Positions 11,066 through 22,789 are shown, numbered from the stretch's first letter. The stretch: 64,000 nucleotides of DNA from Rhizophagus clarus (GCA_015698045.1 BLAL01000282.1:62001-126000); one strand, 5' to 3'. A program made the numbers and translations. The notes: generated from the letters alone by a model not told the origin.

Positions 11066-12367
11066 TTAATTTTGCTTGCATTCTGGTTGTTCTAATCAAA
11101 ATAAAAATTAAATAAATAAACGAATTATGCATTTGTTTATGAACAGAATTGTAAAGATATGACATTTACCTACCTTTCCATTGGTCTACATTTAGTTGTT
11201 TTAACAAAAAAGAAAAGATTAGAAGAATTGGAGAATCAACTATTATGCTAAAATAAATTTATTATTTACCCCGTCTTCATCGTCATCATCATCATCATCA
11301 TCATCATCGTCATCCTCATTATCATCCTCGTCATCCTCATCTTCGCCAACGAGGAAAGAATCATCATATTCATCAATCATGTCTTCATATTTCAATGCTT
11401 TGCCAGTATACCAATCTACAGCACGAGGGATAAGTTTTTCTTTTATGTCTTCTCCAATTTGATAATCCATTTCAAGTCGTTCATCCAGATTGTCATCATC
11501 GTCGTCAATAACGTCATCATCTGGCTCAGTAGGTGGACTGAAAAATTGAAAGAATGATTCGGCCGGTACCGTAGTTTTTACTACACGAGTCTTGTTAGTG
11601 CCTAAAATATTGAGATAAAAATTTAAATCGGTTTAAAATTACTAATACTAAGAAGTTCATTTTATTAAATTACCCTTATGTTTTTGTTTTTTCGTCTCCA
11701 CTGTAACAGTAAGATCTTTTCCATCTTTCCAATCGATTTGTGTACCCTCAGCGTGATCATAAACGAAATCACCCCCATAACCTGGTTCCTCTTGATAATA
11801 ATATGTTTTTGTCAAGATAGTATTTGTAAAATATGAATTCTCTTCAAATTCGAAATCAAGTCGGAATCCAGGTTTTTCGAGATATGACATTCTTATGTCA
11901 ACCAAATGCTTTAATGCATCCTCATCACGATCAGTAATAATTTCCTCAATTGGAATTAAATTTTTCATTGCAGTAAGCCAGAATTCTGGAATGCCTTTAA
12001 CTTGTTCATTAATTTCTTGTACTTTATTTTCTTCGTTAACTATATGCTCCTCTTTTGTTTGTTCTTCCTCATCAAGTTTTGCTCCAGCCTGAATTTCCTC
12101 TTCAGTTGGTTCACGCTCTCCACGGACAATTTTGGAACGTACTTCATATAAAGGTCTGTATAATTCTAAATATTTCTTTTCTAATGCCAAGATCTCTTCT
12201 TGAAATTTCGCTTCCAGCTTTGCATGTTCAGCTTGATAATACTTTAAACTATTGATCCGAGCTTTTACGTCTTCCGGTAAGTTTTCAATATAACCTGAAG
12301 ACTTTCCTATTAATTGTCCAAGTTTACCTTGTAGAAGAGTAACCAACTGAGGGGATGGCTGATCCAT
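11066..12367 (-). CDS. NAP1: Nucleosome assembly protein NAP1, 355 aa
   Basis: Exons read complement(11066-11091, 11170-11185, 11270-11601, 11674-12367), 1068 nt. The product is a NAP-family H2A-H2B chaperone. It has an N-terminal dimerisation helix ([20 protein letters not shown]), [11 protein letters not shown], the core [20 protein letters not shown], then [20 protein letters not shown] and FFQFFSPP spanning the first splice site. An acidic tail includes a run of 12 aspartates encoded by a (TCA)n-type microsatellite. The C terminus was assembled through a 16-nt micro-exon (codes TNGKV plus one base) into EQPECKQN, matching the usual NAP1 ending. Without it the frame would stop after VNNKFILA at 11243. 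The micro-exon is an inference from phase and family ending; the first two exons are certain. Confidence 0.95.
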
Positions 12368-12814
12368 TTTTTTTTTTTTTTTAGTTTTCGAAGGGAAAAA
12401 AATTTTTTTTTTTTTTGTTTATTTCGCTATGATATGCCATATCTATAAAAGTATACAGGTTCCCGCAATTTGATTGGTTAGAATTGGTCACGTACCAAAT
12501 TATTTTGAAATTTACTATGTTAATTAGTATTACATATACGAAAAACTACTTTTTTCTTTTAATTTAATAATATAAATAAAATTAAATCCTTAATTTAATA
12601 ATATAAAAAATTAATTACTTTAATATAATAATTATTTATAATTCAAGAAAAATATTATCTAAAAATAGCTAAAATCTATATTATTCATTATTATTAGATA
12701 TTTTATTTGTTATTATTAAAAATAAAATATTATTTTGCTTTGATAAATTTTTTTCTTTCAAATAATAATATATTATAATTTTTATAATTAAAATATATAT
12801 ATTATAATGATTTA
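12368..12814. other. NAP1 5' flank and AT-rich DNA
   Basis: Poly(T)/poly(A) runs just upstream of the NAP1 ATG (12368-12420) may be promoter elements. The remainder is AT-rich, with no gene or named repeat recognised. Confidence 0.4.
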
Positions 12815-13475
12815 TACAGTAAATAGAATAAGTAATGCAACACTTTTGAATCAAATTTACAATATAAAATACAAATTTTAATATAATAAATTTATATTTA
12901 TTTTAAAGTTAAGATCTCAAACAATATTTTAAAAGTATTTATTTATTTAATCAATAGTAAAATTTTATAAAAATCATCTAATTTGTAAAAACATAAAATT
13001 TTAACTTTTTAACTAAGTGAGATAGAGCAAAGCAAATGCTAAATTTGAATTCTTTGAGTAAAAAATAGGTTAAATTCCAAAGATCATTATAATTGAATCA
13101 CTAGTTATTAAGAAAATTGATTGTAAATCACTTAAAAATCAATAATTTACTAAAATTTTTAGTGATCTACATGATTTTTAAAATCAATTTTCTTAATAAC
13201 TAGTGATTCAATTATAATGATCTTTGGAATTTAACCTATTTTTTACTCAAAAAATTCAAATTTAGCATTTGCTTTGCTTTATCTTGCTTAGTTAAAAAGG
13301 TAAAATTTTGTTTTTACAAATTAGATGATTTTTATAAAATTTTACTATTGATTAAATAAATAAATACTTTTAAAATATTGTTTGAGATCTTAATTTTAAA
13401 ATAAATATAAATTTATTATATTAAAATTTGTAAATTTAATTCAAAAGTATTGTATTACTTATGCTGTCTACTGTA
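12815..13475. mobile_element. 660-bp near-perfect palindrome (fold-back / mariner-like MITE)
   Basis: Two arms of about 320 bp are inverted copies of each other around a centre near 13145. The left arm starts TACAGTAAATAGAATAAGTA and the right arm ends with the inverse of TACAGTAGACAGCATAAGTA. Inner landmarks such as AAAGCAAATGCTAAATTTGA, CAAAGATCATTATAATTGAA and ATCACTAGTTATTAAGAAAA recur in reverse. The TA plus CAGT termini resemble Tc1/mariner elements. No coding sequence. The hairpin has almost no loop. Confidence 0.8.
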
Positions 13476-13849
13476 TATCAAAAAAATATTAATAAAAAAA
13501 ACTTTTATTAAGTAAATTTTCTTTTTTATTACTCAAATTATAGTAATATATTGGAAATAAAAAAATATAAAGAGCAAATCAAATCAAATAATCATTAATA
13601 AAACTACTAAATTATCAAAATATTTATTAATTAATTGTATATTTTTATCAAACTTAAAATATTCTTTAATACTTTTATTATTTTTATACTTCTCTATAAA
13701 TTAATTACAATTTCTGCATTACGTCTGTAAAAATATGCTGTAAATAATTTTGGCATAGAATTTTTTTAACGTAATACCATATTAGTCATATTGTATTTTT
13801 ACAGCTATATTATATTTATACAAACGTAATGTCAAAATCAGAATTGATC

Positions 13850-14290
13850 ATCAAAAATTATTTATTAATTATTTTAATAGAAAGATACAAAAAAATAGTT
13901 ATTTATTAATTATTTTAATGAAAAATTATGAAAAAATGGGATCTTTGCAATAGAAAGGTACGAAACTCAAAAAATTTTTTAAATTTACTTTATATGCTAA
14001 TTATGTTTTTTATACTAAAATAAGTGTAAATTTAATATTAATTAAATTTTTATTTTTTTTTGAGTTTCGTATTATTCTATTGCAAAGACCCCAAATGATT
14101 ATTTATTAATCATTTTAATGAAAAAAATATAAAAAAAATGATTATTTATTAATCATTTTAATAAAAAATATAAAAAAATGATTATTTATTAATTGTTTTA
14201 ATAAAATTATAAAAAAAATAATTATTTATTAATTGTTTTAATAAAAAATATGAAAAAAATGATTATTTATTAATCATTTTTTTCTAAATT
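13850..14290. repeat. Tandem repeat, about 37-bp unit
   Basis: Units of the type GATTATTTATTAATCATTTT followed by an A-rich spacer recur about seven times, interrupted once by the small element at 13938-14092. Confidence 0.75.
13938..14092. mobile_element. 155-bp MITE with long inverted termini
   Basis: Left terminus GGGATCTTTGCAATAGAAAG continues into GTACGAAACTC. The right end is its inverse, with a few mismatches, ending TTGCAAAGACCCC. It sits inside the 37-bp tandem repeat. The target duplication is not clear because the host repeat is A-rich. Confidence 0.7.
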
Positions 14291-14329
14291 ATTTAGTTGA
14301 CCTAACTTGAAATTATTTTACATATAAGA

Positions 14330-15185
14330 ACACTGGAACATTAGTTCCAGTTTTTTTTAAAAAAATTTGCATATAAAAAATAATAGAGCAAGGCCTCTGA
14401 ATATGAAGATATTACATTAAAATAACTATTTCGTATACTTTGGAAATAATTTCTCTAAGTAACATAAGTGTAACCATGTATACTTTGGTTATTTTGATAC
14501 TAGTAAATATAGTAGATATTATATCAATTATCATGACAAGATTCTAATCATCACATTCAAGGACCATGATAGAGTATTTTTTTAATTTTACGTATAAAAA
14601 TGCTAGAACTAATAATATTCTGGCATTTTTTTTGATTTTGCATATAAAATATTAGAACTAGGTGTTTTTTTAATTTTGCATATAAGAACATCAGAACTAA
14701 TAACATTCTGGCATTTTTTTTTGATTTTGGATGTAAAATGCTAGAACATTATTAGTTCTGATATTTTTTTTAATTTAGCATATAAGAATGTTGGAATTCA
14801 GCATTTTTAATTTTGCATATAAAACGTTAAAACTAGGCATTTTTTTTAAAAATTTGTATATAAAAATGCCAGAATTCAGCATTTTTTTTAATTTTGTATA
14901 TAAAATACCAGAACTAATATTCTGACATTTTTATTAAATTTTGTATATAAAAAATCTAGAACATTAGTTCCAGAATTTTTTTTTTAATTTTGCATAATAA
15001 AATATCAGAATATTAGTTTTGTTTGTGTATATAAACAGAAGAATTAATGTTTTGACATTTTTTTAAAAAAAATTGTGTATAAAAAATCTGAAACATTAGT
15101 TTCAGTATTTTTTATTTTAATTTCATGTATAAAAATCCTGAAATTAATGTTCTAATATTTTTTTTAAAAAATTTTATATACAAAA
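14330..15185. repeat. Minisatellite of about 50-65-bp units
   Basis: Roughly 12 diverged units combine TTAATTTTGCATATAAAA with a small inverted pair of the type AGAACTAATATTCTGGCATT. Units differ in length and order. No coding sequence. Confidence 0.7.
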
Positions 15186-15779
15186 ATACCACACAAGTCG
15201 AAAAAGGACAATTCAGCCTAAATTTGACCAGGTCAAATATAGGTCGAATGACGATCTAACCTATGTCAAATTGAGACTGATTTTTTTGGCGTATTTAGGG
15301 TGCCAATCGTCTCAAATTTGGAAAGAAAAATTTGACCTATATTAGGACATTTACATATTTATTCGACCTAAAAAAAAACTATATTCGACTACTATATATA
15401 ATCTGAATATTATTGATAAATAGGTCAAACTAGAGATTTTTTAAGGCCGAATAATAGTAGTTTTATTAACATTTATTTATAGCTATATTTTATTAATAGT
15501 TACATATTATACATATAAAATTCTATCTAATATCTATCTATATATTATCATTCTCATCCATCCATCCATCCGCTATCCATCTACAACCATTATCTATTAA
15601 GACACATGTGGCAAAGAAACGTGTTTATAGTTCAAAACCAGACCAATTTTCTAAAAAAAAAATGGAAAGAAAAAAAATGTTAACATTTTTTAGGTAAAAA
15701 CTGAAGGCTGTTGATGGTGGCCTAAGGTATACCTACATAGAGCTTTATGATCGCTTTTTTTGAGACTATTCTCCTATGA

Positions 15780-17104
15780 AACTTTATCTGGTTTCAGTGA
15801 AGCTGATTTTCCTATAAAAAGAAAAAAAAATGAATATTAGTATAATATTTGTTGAAATAATACGAAAAAATTAAAAAACATTTTTACCTGCAGGTATTCC
15901 ATCAGAGACTTGAGAAATTATCTAAAAAAAATGATCAATGAGTAATGATCATTAAAATAAAAGTAAAAAAAAAAATCACTTTTTTACTTACTAAAATCCA
16001 AGTCCAAACTTTCGAGATAATCACCACTGAATCACCTAAAAAAAAAGAAATAAAATAAAATGAACTGTTAGCAATAGTTTGTTAAAATAAAAGCGAAAAG
16101 AAAATTTTGTTTTTTTTCGTTTACCAATATCCAATCGATCCCAAGAGAAACTTGAAAACTACCTAAAAAAAAAGAAAAAAAAGCGAACATTAGCAATGTT
16201 CGTTAAATTATAAAAAAAAATTATTTTTTTTTTTACTTTGCTGAATACTGCATCCAAATGTTTGAGAAACCGGTCATCTAAAAAAGAATAATAACGAAAT
16301 GTTAATAATCATTGTGAAAAGAAACAAAAAAAGGACGTTTGTTTACCAGATTGCTTATGAATTTCTACTGTCCAATTCCTCACTGAGATTCTATGTATTC
16401 TCTATTCATACGCCAAGAATCCGAAGAACTAATCGCCTAAAAAAAGAAAAAAAAAAGAATTTAAGTATAGTTCCATTAAAGAAGGAACTAAAAAAATTAA
16501 TTAAAAAAAGACAAGAATCTCACCGAAATTCTGAATCTAGAGGTCAGTTTCCTATAGAAAGAAAGACAAACTGTAAGTTTTATTAGAAAAAAAAAGAAAA
16601 TGATTAAAAAAAAATAAACTTAACTATCGAAATTACACGTAAGGTTCAGTTTCCTAAAAGAAAGAAAAACGAAATGTAAGTTTCATTAAGGAGTAATTAA
16701 AAGAAGCTCTTTGTGTCCAAAAGTTGGTCATTTAAAAAAGAAAGAAAACTGAATGTTAAGTGACATTTCATTAAATCGAATAATACAAAAACCACTTCCC
16801 CTTCAGTTCACCTCTCACCGAAATGCTCCAAAGAGTCGAAGAGTCGCAAAAAAAGAAACGACTCAACAAGTTACAGACATCTGGATATCCCAAAGAGCTA
16901 ACTAGTTGTCTACAAAAGAAAAAAATAAACTATTAACAAAGTTTATTAAAAAATTAAAGAAAAATAAGTTCTCCCACCGAGTTCCAAGGAAGAGATCTCA
17001 GAGAACGCCTAAAAAAAAGAAAGAAAACGAATTGTTAGAAACCGTTTGTTAATTAAAAGTAATTGGGAGAAAAAAAGAAAAACTTACTTGAAGTTTCGTG
17101 TCTA
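15780..17104 (-). other. Exon-cassette array 1 (about ten splice-bounded micro-exons)
   Basis: On the minus strand a pattern repeats about ten times: T-rich tract ending TAG, 14-90 non-T-rich bases, then GTAAG/GTAAA/GTGAG, then an AT-rich spacer of about 60-90 bases, several with inverted repeats. One clear unit is complement(15888-15921), 34 nt, preceded by TTTTTTTAG and followed by GTAAAAA. Another ends in GAAACTTCAA before GTAAGT near 17090. A few units have weakened sites. I cannot assemble a long ORF, and several contain stops. They look like remnants or building blocks of a multi-intron transcript. Confidence 0.5.
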
Positions 17105-17160
17105 AGAAGATCAAAATAACTACGTAAAAATCAGACGTTTCGTAAAGGTTTTTTTTTAAC

Positions 17161-17345
17161 AGAAGGTCGAGAGAAATGGGAAAAGAGAAAGAGGGGAAAA
17201 GGGAAAGGGAAAGGAAAAGATGAAGAGAAGGGAAAAGACGAAAGAAAGAGGAAAGATAAAGGACAGGGAAGAACAAAAGGATGTGAAAAACGAAAAAGAG
17301 GGAAAGGCAAGAAAAAAGAGAATGGCGAAGGGAAAAAGGAAAGAG
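17161..17345. repeat. Purine-rich (GA) tract
   Basis: Almost pure G/A on the plus strand. It sits at the upstream (minus-sense) side of cassette array 1. The minus-strand Ser/Leu/Phe-rich ORF is an artefact of the composition. Confidence 0.8.
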
Positions 17346-18071
17346 TTTCGTTAAAAGTTTAAAAAAAGCATAAAGATCTTTTTTTTAAACTTTGATTATG
17401 TGATACATAACACAAGTTCTCGTGACACACAATTAATATTAGATTCGACTATTGATTTAACAAAGGTTGAATATATGTATAATCATTGATCATTATTAAT
17501 TGTGGTTAAATAATTTTAATTTTGGTTGAATATAGACCGAATTTCATTAAGGCCAAATATTCCTTTTTTGACTAGTGCAGAACTATCAGTTCTGGCTTTT
17601 TAGCCTATGTTTTTATTATTACAAAATGATAAATATAATTACATTTATCAAATACATTACATTTATCAAAATGCTATTTTCAGTTTTATTTCCAGTTTTA
17701 AACTTAGTTCCTTACTGGACGCTTTTTGAAATAAGATTTTTATTAAAAACTGTTTTCAGAATTAGGACTCCGATCGGTTTCGGTAATTACTGAACTGTAC
17801 TGACCGGTTTCGGTATCGGAGCAGTTTCAGTTTTATGATTTATCAAACTGAAACTTTCGGTTTCAGTATCGGTTTTGCGATTTACTGAACCGATTTACCG
17901 ATAATAAAAACGTTTTTTTTTATAAGAAAAACGTAAATAATGTAGTTAAAAAAAAACGTTGCGAAACGTTTTTTACATAAACATTTGATATAAAAATAAC
18001 GTTTTGCAACGTTATTTTTGCGGAACTTGTAAAAAATGTTGCGAAACGTTTTTTACATACACTGGTCAAAA

Positions 18072-18445
18072 TCGATGCTATCGGGTACATATCGGGTACA
18101 TATCGGGTACCTGATATGTACCCGATATGTGTGAAATATGTGTATGCTATTTAATAATACTACACATATCGGGTACCCGATATGTACCCGTCGGATGCAG
18201 AAAATCGGTGACATATAACGTACATATCGGGTACATTTCTCATACATATTGGGTAGTTAAATATCGGTTACATATCATAGATTTATTGGGTACCCGATAT
18301 ATTTTAAAAAAATATCGGACAGATATTATACACTTATCGGATAGTGCTAATAAGTATCCTATATATACCCGATATGTATCCTATTTGTATTTGAAATATA
18401 AGCATAATTTCATAATTTTCACACATATCGGATAGCCGAAAAGTA
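18072..18445. repeat. Left subterminal repeats, core TATCGGGTAC
   Basis: More than fifteen copies, full or partial, of TATCGGGTAC / GTACCCGATA in both orientations. The same motif clusters at the other end (22790-22995). This arrangement is like the transposase- or TnpA-binding subterminal region of CACTA elements. Confidence 0.85.
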
Positions 18446-18639
18446 TAGCATTTATGGGGCATTAATAGTAGTAGATTTATAATTTAAATACAATTGTAAT
18501 TTAAAAGTAATTTAATTCATTTAATTGTAATTACTGAAAGTTTTATTTATATTTTCAATCGATAATAAAAAAAAAATATTATACAAAAAATATTATAAAA
18601 AAAATTCACTACTCTTTACACAAATTTACAATTAATGTT

Positions 18640-19100
18640 CACTTGTTTGCTTGTTTTCATTTCATTATATCTATTTAATTTGAAAGAAAGTAAAATGTTA
18701 GTAATAAAAGTGTTAGTATGAATATTAGTAGAAGTGTTAGCAAAAGAAAAGGAACGTTAATAAAAAAATTTTTACATTAGAAAGTGTTAGTATTAATGTT
18801 AGTATGAAAGTTAGTAGAAGTAGAAAAGGAACGTCAATAAAAAAAAAATATAAAGTATAAGTATTAATGTTAGTGTTAATGTTAGTAGAAGTGTTAGTAA
18901 AAGTAAGAAATAAAAAATGTTTAACAGTAGAACATTGTTAGTAGGAACGTTAGTAGGAGGAAACACATTAGAAAAAAATATTAGTAAGAGTGTTAACAGG
19001 ATGGAAAAAGAAATTTCAACAAAAAATGTACCTTTGTATTTATTTTTTAGAAAAACCAATAAAGTAAAAAACTCGATAGTAGAACATTGTTTAGGACGTT
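18640..19100. repeat. GTTAGTA-rich short repeats
   Basis: AAGTGTTAGTA/AATGTTAGTA-type units repeat irregularly. The small ORFs on both strands here are by-products. No gene recognised. Confidence 0.6.
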
Positions 19101-19146
19101 AGTGAGAAGAAATACATTGGAAAAATATATTAATAAGAGTGTTAAG

Positions 19147-19765
19147 AATAACATAATAATGGGAAAAGAAATTTCAACAAAAAATATACCTTTATCTTTA
19201 TTTTTTAGACAAAAACAATAAAGTAAAAATTTGAGAGAGAGAGAAAAAAGTTTTGAAAAAAAAAAAAAACGATAAATAAATAATTAAATCGTGATCGTGC
19301 AATCACATGATCAACAAAATTATCAATTTTTATTGGTTATTTGGGTAATATTATAAATAACATAATAATGGGAAAAGAAATTTCAACAAAAAATATACCT
19401 TTATCTTTATTTTTTAGACAAAAACAATAAAGTAAAAATTTGAGAGAGAGAGATGAAAAAAAAAAACGATAAATAAATAATTAAATCGTGATCGTGCAAT
19501 CACATGATCAACAAAATTATCAATTTTTATTGGTTATTTGGGTAATATTATAAATAACATAATAATGGGAAAAGAAATTTCAACAAAAAATATACCTTTA
19601 TCTTTATTTTTTAGACAAAACAATAAAGTAAAAATTTGAGAGAGAGAGAAAAAGTTTTTGAAAAAAAAAAAAAAAAAATACGATAAATAAATAATTAAAT
19701 CATGATCGTGCAATCACATGATCAACAAAATTATCAATTTTTATTGGTTATTTGGGTAATATTAT
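19147..19765. repeat. Threefold tandem repeat, about 200-bp unit
   Basis: The anchor CATAATAATGGGAAAAGAAA occurs at 19152, 19361 and about 19558. Each unit runs through GAGAGAGAG, an A run of variable length, GATCGTGCAATCACATGATC and TTATTGGTTATTTGGGTAAT. Copies are almost identical except at the homopolymers, so the expansion is recent. Confidence 0.9.
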
Positions 19766-20586
19766 ATTCAGCCACATCAGCCACAAAATCGGTCACCTAT
19801 CGAATGCACAAGTCAATATTAGCGAAGAAGCACAAACTTGATTATTCACTATTCGTGCTCAACTTGAGTTGATAAAATTATTAAAAAATCACTGATTTTA
19901 TAAAATTTATCAGAATTTTTATACCTAATTAAAGATGATTAAATTAAGTTTTACTACCGATTTCATTATAACGTTACCAACTTTTTTGTTAATCTTGGAT
20001 ATTTTATTTTGAATTTAAATTGTTCGCTTTGAACTCGAGTTGAACTCGAGTTCAACTCGAGTTTAACTCGTTCGCTCAAGATCTTTGTGTAATGTATTGT
20101 AGATCCGTAATTGTTTTATTTGTAGTCTATAATTGGCAAAAGCTTATTATAAACCAAAATAAAAAACACTATTTATTTATGTATCTGTATTATTAGATTT
20201 TACCTTTTTTAGATTTGATATATAATTAAAAAGAAGACCTTTATCTTGATATTTTGGAATCACGATCATAACAATTGAGTTTAGGTCGAGTTTAACTTGT
20301 TCATTGTGATTGATTGTATTGTAGATCCGTATCTGTATTATAATTAATATAAAGAAGACAGATCATAACAATCATGACATATTTGAGAAATTAGAACAAT
20401 TTACGTAAATGTTCTTGAAGGGTAATTAATATAATAATACAAGGTGATAAAAAATTGTTTTTAAAAAGAGGTTTCATCTTTTTTTTTTTTCTTACAATAA
20501 ATTTGTTGTCGTTATTTCTATTATATATTCTTTTTCTTAAAATTTGTTGCCGTTATTTTTTATTATTATATATTCTTTTTCTTAAA
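19766..20586. other. 5' flank of the Myb/SANT gene inside the element
   Basis: Contains an imperfect palindrome built from GAACTCGAGTTGAACTCGAG near 20030-20070. No coding sequence recognised. Promoter elements for the downstream gene are presumably here. Confidence 0.35.
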
Positions 20587-21192
20587 ATGCCCGCAAATTG
20601 GACTGATGCAATAACTGAATATTTAATAAGATATAGGAGGTAAAAAATTAAATGAAAACTAATAAATAACTTTGATCATATTCTAGTTTTTTTTTCTCTT
20701 ACGTTTCCTGATCTAAAAATTAAATAAATAATGTAAAGGAGAAGGAACAACTACTACCATGACATACCCGGGAGGGACCGCTCCGAATTCTGGGAGAGCC
20801 TAGCTCGAAGAATTCAGAGACGGTTCCGCGTGAGGTTCACTGGCCAACAGGTAGAAAGAAAGTGGAGAAACTTGGTCAGGAATTTTAATGTTAGTAAAAT
20901 AATAATAAATCATAAAAAAAAATAAAAAAAAATAAAAAATTAATAGTATTAACATTTTTAGAATTTCTGTGAATGGAGGAATGGTGCGCGAAATGGAAGG
21001 TGGTCCCGGGAAGGAGAAAGATATTATAGGCAGTTCCGCACAAGGTTTTGGGACAGACCTGGTAATTATTAAGAATTTTTTTAATTTATATTTAAGTTAT
21101 TTAAGTTCTAAATTTATATATATTTCTTAGGGAACCACCACAGTCGTAGGCGGCGTAGAAACACTGCGCATCGGCGGCCTCGGAATCCGTAA
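20587..21192 (+). CDS. Small Myb/SANT-like DNA-binding protein carried by the CACTA-like element, 119 aa
   Basis: Four exons, 20587-20639, 20745-20889, 20962-21061 and 21131-21192 (360 nt), join with matching phases and no stop. Residues 5-66 look like a Myb/SANT-like (trihelix-type) domain: WTDAITEYL as first helix, FWESLARRIQRRF as second, then TGQQVERKWRNLVRNF. A second W/R-rich block follows (CEWRNGARNGRW, YYRQFRTRFWDRP). The tail is Arg-rich (SRRRRRNTAHRRPRNP), a probable nuclear signal. The coding exons are much richer in G+C than the surroundings. Likely role, by inference: a transposon-encoded protein binding the TATCGGGTAC subterminal repeats. I cannot name a closer family. Confidence 0.6.
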
Positions 21193-21900
21193 ATTATATT
21201 TTTTTATTTTTATTTTTTTTTTATTTTGTATTTTTTATATTTTATTTTTATTTTTATTTTTATTTATATTTTTATATTTTTATTATTTTTATTATTATTA
21301 TTTTTTATTTTTTATTATCTTTTATTATTATTATTTTTTTTAAATATATATATATATTATATAGTCATCTAATTATTATTTTAATATTTTTACTATTTTA
21401 TAATTTGATTTAATATCGGCCTATATTCAACTGAAATTAAAAAATTCGACCTCAATTATAAGTAATTAAAGCTTATTATAATAAATTGCTTTTATTCAAT
21501 AAACATTCATTTTTTTTTTTATTAAAGTATTAATTTAATAAACAATCTGTCGTCATATATTATATAATATATTGTAATGATGAAATGTCCCCAATAAATT
21601 TTTAAAAAAGGTACATTTAGGCGTGACAGATCTAATACCACTGATTCTTCCAAAATGTTACTAAAATCTTTCCATAGATCAAATTGAGAGAACTAATCTA
21701 TCAATTTACAATATAAAATCTTGAAATAATCTTTCACATTTTCAAAATACGTGATCAAACTCATTTTTGCTAAACTGCCGAAACCTTTTGGCGTTTACAT
21801 GCAATAGTTTCGGCATTTTAATTTAATTTGACGATCATTGATTATCATGATCAATCTATTTTTACGGTTTTCTAAACCATAATTTTTTTTTTATTTTTTT
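21193..21900. other. Low-complexity T/A-rich stretch
   Basis: TTTTTATTTTTA-type runs at 21195-21360, then AT-rich DNA with a small TTTTGGCGTTTACATGCA region. No gene recognised. Confidence 0.4.
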
Positions 21901-22440
21901 TTTAGGTTGCTGGACTCCCGGACTTGGAATGTAAGTTGGAAGGGGTGGGGGGAATTTTTTTTTAATATTAAAGAAACGTTACTAACGTTTCTTTCTTTAT
22001 TTTTTTTAGGTTTCCAGCCTTCTTGGACGAACCGGACTTGGGAAATGTAAGTTGGAAAGGGTGGTGATTTTTTTTTAATATTAAAGAAACGTTACTAACG
22101 TTTCTTTCTTTATTTTTTTTAGGTTGCCGGCCTTCTTGGACGAACCAGACTTGGGAATGTAAGTTAGAAAGGGCGGGGGATTTTTTTTAATATTAAAGAA
22201 ACGTTACTAATGTTTCTTTCTTTATTTTTTTTAGGTTGCCGGCCTTCTTGGACGAACCGGACTTGGGAATGTAAGTTGGAAAGGGTGGTGATTTTTTTTA
22301 ATGTTAAAGAAACGTTACTAACATTTCTTTCTTTATTTTTTTCAGATTGCTGGACTCCGGACTTGAAATGTAAGGAGAGAGGGAGGGATATTTTTTGAAT
22401 ATTAAAGAAACAGTTTAACGTTTCTTTTATTTATTTTAGG
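21900..22440 (+). other. Exon-cassette array 2 (five splice-bounded micro-exons)
   Basis: Five cassettes, with exon-like cores at 21906-21930, 22010-22046, 22123-22158, 22235-22270 and 22346-22369, and a sixth acceptor at 22438-22439. Each core follows a T-rich tract ending TTAG or TCAG and is followed by GTAAG. Cores share GTTGCCGGCCTTCTTGGACG and ACTTGGGAAT. Spacers (about 75 bases) carry the inverted repeat AAACGTTACTAACGTTT. Core lengths are 25, 37, 36, 36 and 24 nt. The array lies downstream of the Myb/SANT gene on the same strand. Confidence 0.7.
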
Positions 22441-22789
22441 TTGCAGTTTCCCTTGTTCCTCTTGATCCTAACGTGATCACGATTAAGAAAAGTTTGAGCA
22501 AACTTTTCTTAAAATTGTATTATAAATGACTGTAACTTTTTTATTAATTTATTGTAATAAAATACGTAATAAAATAAAAATATTAACAATAATAATTATA
22601 CTTTTAAACACTTTACAAAAAATTTATAAACTTGATAATGCATTCAATAAATAAGACAATAAAAATTTTTTAACTACATTAAACGAATTAAAAATTTCTA
22701 AAAAGAAAAATCTATAAAGAAAGTAAACTCTAAAAAATTTCTTAATACGTTATATAATATGAAATCTAACGTATTAAAATTTGTATCAC
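22441..22789. other. AT-rich DNA inside the CACTA-like element
   Basis: The last acceptor leads into an open stretch (GTTGCAGTTTCCCTTGTTCC onwards) that stops within about 30 codons and ends in a hairpin-like AAGAAAAGTTTGAGCAAACT. Nothing else recognised. Confidence 0.3.

Larger units (their letters stand above)
15192..17577. mobile_element. CACTA-like element, family B (2.39 kb)
   Basis: Left terminus CACAAGTCGAAAAAGGA pairs with the right terminus, whose inverse reads CACTAGTCAAAAAAGGA. Subterminal GGTCAAAT/GGTCGAAT/GGCCGAA motifs occur near both ends. The interrupted minisatellite (AAAATACCA | CAGAACTA) continues on the far side, giving at most a CA duplication, so the 3-bp CACTA duplication is not proven. 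The interior has no transposase. It carries the minus-strand exon-cassette array and a purine tract. Confidence 0.6.

Noticed and set aside
18053-18435. ORFs with repeating YPICTRYV-like text
   Set aside because: Translations of the TATCGGGTAC subterminal repeats.
20030-20070. GAACTCGAGTTGAACTCGAG palindrome as a terminator or regulatory hairpin
   Set aside because: Short repetitive palindrome inside a transposon. No position relative to a transcript supports a function.
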